Assembly (NCBI GenBank): GCA_963575745.1 | Contig: CAUYUJ010017968.1 | Location: 1 to 64,000 of the forward strand | Length of the DNA: 64,000 nt | Direction: 5' to 3' | Source of the DNA: Prorocentrum cordatum | Lineage: Eukaryota; Sar; Dinophyceae; Prorocentrales; Prorocentraceae | In this document: positions 62,269 to 64,000 of the stretch, piece after piece | How positions within the stretch are numbered: position 1 is the first letter of the stretch | Layout of the letters: every line of letters starts with the position of its first letter | Notes under the pieces: model-generated | What the model was told of the DNA's origin: nothing | Databases searched by the model: none | What the model saw: only the letters and a program-made list of their open reading frames with translations | Translations under genes and position numbers: made by a program

Positions 62269-62296
62269 AGGGGGAGGAGGAGGAGGAGGAGGAGGA
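62269..62296. repeat. GGA microsatellite at the exon's 5' edge
   Basis: About eight GGA triplets. Confidence 0.8.
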
Positions 62297-62299
62297 GTT

Positions 62300-62504
62300 A
62301 TTTTCACTTACCAACTTCTGGTAGCGAGAGAAGCGCTAGGAGCAAGGAGGTGAAGGGTGGGGGGGTGGGGGGGTGTGGGGTGGGTGGAAGGATGGGAGGG
62401 ATAGGCGCTTAAGGAGAGTTTTAGGAGGAAGGAGGAGCTAGGAGAAGAGCCGTGGGTGGGGGTGCCTAGGGCGGGAGGAGGGGAGCAGGGGAGGGAGAGC
62501 GGAG
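62300..62504. other. No recognisable gene
   Basis: G-rich intronic-like sequence. Confidence 0.45.
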
Positions 62505-62640
62505 GAGGAGGAGGAGGAGGAGGAGGAGGAGGAGGAGGAGGAAGAGGAGGAGGAGGAGGAGGAGGTGGAGGAGGAGAGGAGGAGGAGGAGGAGGAGGAGG
62601 AAGGAGGAGGAGGAGCGAGGGGGGAGGCTGGGAGGATGAC
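62505..62640. repeat. GAG triplet microsatellite
   Basis: (GAG)n with few interruptions. Confidence 0.9.
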
Positions 62641-62861
62641 GAGGAAGGAGCAGGAGAAGGAGGAAATGGAGGCGGAGGAGGGCAGCGAGGTAGGAGGACC
62701 GGAAGCCACGCGAGAGGAGGGCCGTGGGACAAGCCCCCGCTTGTCGCGCGCGACGTCTTCCACCGCCGCCTCGATGAGACACACCCGGGCCACCGCCGCC
62801 GGCCCTTTCCCCGGTGGTACCTGCCGCGCCCGCAGGCGCCGCGCTCGCGCCGGTCCCCCCC

Positions 62862-62972
62862 CCCGTCGAGGCAGGCCAGCGTGGCGGGGTGGCTGGGCCC
62901 CGAGGCCGCCTCGCTCGCGCTCAGGGCCGCCTGCAGCGCGGCCTCTGCCGCGCCGAAGTCCCCACGCTCCTT
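62862..62972 (-). CDS. TPR-repeat exon (KLC type)
   Basis: After a CCCGAAG acceptor-like site the minus strand reads ERGDFGAAEAALQAALSASE, then AASGPSHPATLACL: one TPR unit with the G-P-x-HPATL turn. The 3' edge runs into a G run with no clear GT, so the donor is uncertain. Confidence 0.6.
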
Positions 62973-63042
62973 CGGGGGCGTCCCAGGGGGGGGGCGTCCA
63001 GGGGGGGGGCGCAAATCAACAGAGGGCGGAAAATCCCCCCCT

Positions 63043-63180
63043 GAATAACCACCCCGACACGCGAAGCCGCTTAGTAAACGGACCCAAGGGAGGAATCCAA
63101 CAGGGCAGAGCTTTTAGTAAACGCCCCGGGCCGTTTAGTAAACGCCAATTGTCTGGTCCGGGTGGTTTTTCCTCCCTTGG
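63043..63180. mobile_element. Short TIR element family G, copy 2
   Basis: AACCACCCCGAC near the left end and GTCCGGGTGGTT near the right end are inverted repeats. Interior AGTAAACG motifs match 15341-15480. Confidence 0.7.
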
Positions 63181-63300
63181 ATCATGGCCGGCGGCATGTG
63201 CCCGTCCCAGGGGGGGACCAGGGACGCATTGAAATAAGAAGAGGCGCCATGAAATCAGGAGAGATATCATGGCCCTCGCCATGATATCCACCCCCTAGTC
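63181..63300. repeat. Interspersed repeat L, copy 2
   Basis: Counterpart of 58164-58302; contains GATATCATGGCCCTCGCCAT, an inverted repeat with ATGATATC. Confidence 0.7.
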
Positions 63301-63480
63301 TTAGGTCGGACATGTCCCCCTACAGGCGGATTCTGGACGAAAAAAAAAAATACTGAAACAATACCCCAAGATGCTCAAAAATAGTCCCCGTACTATGTTT
63401 AAGCTATTCTTGAATACTTCCCCTGTAGAGGAGCAGGCCCGACTTATTGACCCTAGTCATCACCCTCCTCTTGGCCGCAC
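63301..63480. other. No recognisable gene
   Basis: Includes the TAGGTCGGACATGTCC segment shared with 57743 and an A run. Confidence 0.5.
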
Positions 63481-63487
63481 CCGACTC

Positions 63488-63733
63488 CTGCAGCATGGCG
63501 GCCAGCTCCCGGGACGCCCTCGCGGTCGCGGGGTGCCCAGGGCCCAGCGTGACCTCACGCCCCGCCACCACTCGCAGCCAGCACTGCTCCGCCTCTTCCG
63601 CGCGCCCGAGCGCCTGCAGGAGCCCGGCGAGGGCCGCACGCGATGCCAGGGTGCGGGCATCGTCGGGCCCGAGGACCAGCTCGCTGCACTCCACGGTCAT
63701 CTGGTACAGCTCCACGGCCTCCTGCTTGGTGCG
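63488..63733 (-). CDS. TPR-repeat exon (two KLC-type repeats)
   Basis: Minus strand from an ACCAAG acceptor: QEAVELYQMTVECSELVLGP, DDARTLASRAALAGLLQALG, RAEEAEQCWLRVVAGREVTL, GPGHPATARASRELAAMLQE, then a GTGCGG donor. Most 5' of the TPR blocks seen here. The gene's start would lie right of it, beyond the family F element or the window edge. Confidence 0.65.
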
Positions 63734-63811
63734 TAAAGCGTCGGGCTACACGCACAACCCGCCCCCGCAGAGTTGTCCCCGCTGGCCTCACCAGGCCCCC
63801 CGAGCAGTCCC

Positions 63812-63962
63812 GGCTGGCCTCGACAGGCCACCCGAGTAGCCCAAGGCGGTCTCAACGCCTCAACCCTGGGGCGCGGAGAGCTCCAGAGGCGTCGCCGGAG
63901 GGGGAGCCACAGGGTGTCGAGACCGCCCTGGACTACTCGGGGGGGCCTGTTGAGGCCAGCTG
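63812..63962. mobile_element. Inverted-repeat element family F, copy 2
   Basis: GGCTGGCCTCGACAGGCCAC, then CCGAGTAGCC and AAGGCGGTCTC, are mirrored by GAGACCGCCCTGGACTACTC, then GGGGGGGCCTGTTGAGGCCA. An extra left-arm copy precedes it at 63781-63810. Confidence 0.75.
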
Positions 63963-64000
63963 AGGCTATACTCCTAGACTAGACCCCCGACGTCGTGATT

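Noticed and set aside
61037-62412. Long plus-strand frames of 438 and 534 codons opposite the TPR exon
   Set aside because: Antisense shadow of GC-rich TPR coding, with no domain.

Overview
The window looks like nuclear DNA of a GC-rich, repeat-laden microbial eukaryote, most likely a dinoflagellate (Prorocentrum- or Symbiodiniaceae-like; the genus is a guess). Grounds: a degenerate spliced-leader-like string 45 bases upstream of the ATG of a two-exon gene; several decayed non-LTR retrotransposons whose endonuclease, RT and RNase H wording resembles dinoflagellate LINEs; a giant protist-type Helitron; GT-AG introns full of repeats; and an extreme load of trinucleotide microsatellites. Nothing is bacterial: there are no operons, Shine-Dalgarno sites, CRISPR arrays or recognisable tRNA/rRNA genes. 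Most long open frames are artefacts of stop-free microsatellites. One 100-N assembly gap lies at 54322-54421.

Layout. 1-11.4 kb: short inverted-repeat (MITE-like) elements, some nested, a cluster of AGATCT-centred palindromes, a 1-kb trinucleotide tract, decayed retroelement pieces (endonuclease-like, and a possible C5-DNA-methyltransferase motif) and a 0.7-kb TAC array. 11.46-13.77 kb (minus): an apparently intact two-exon Neverland/DAF-36-type Rieske oxygenase. 14.7-22.6 kb: nested inverted repeats, a 110-base repeat in four copies, a 13-bp minisatellite, a LINE RT fragment, a 152-bp satellite and a 16-bp minisatellite. 22.9-33.7 kb: three further decayed LINEs, palindromic elements, large AGG/CTC/ATG tracts and one orphan K+ channel pore exon. 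34.86-45.82 kb (minus): a single uninterrupted frame of about 3,650 codons encoding an OTU protease, an HUH Rep nuclease, a PIF1-type helicase and a Cys-rich tail, i.e. a probably autonomous Helitron. 48.7-54.3 kb: two arrays of one 76-bp satellite bracket a three-exon RPA1-like gene (50.0-53.3 kb, minus) with two OB folds and a tryptophan-rich C-terminal half. 54.7-63.7 kb: exon-like TPR (kinesin-light-chain-type) blocks on the minus strand among at least five families of short inverted-repeat elements.

How they fit. The intact genes (sterol oxygenase, RPA1-like protein, Helitron) all read leftward. The RPA1-like gene lies upstream of the Helitron on the same strand. Plant Helitrons often carry RPA-like genes, so a functional link is possible but unproven. 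The two intron-containing gene models rest on canonical GT-AG sites whose phases agree, found by reading the sequence.
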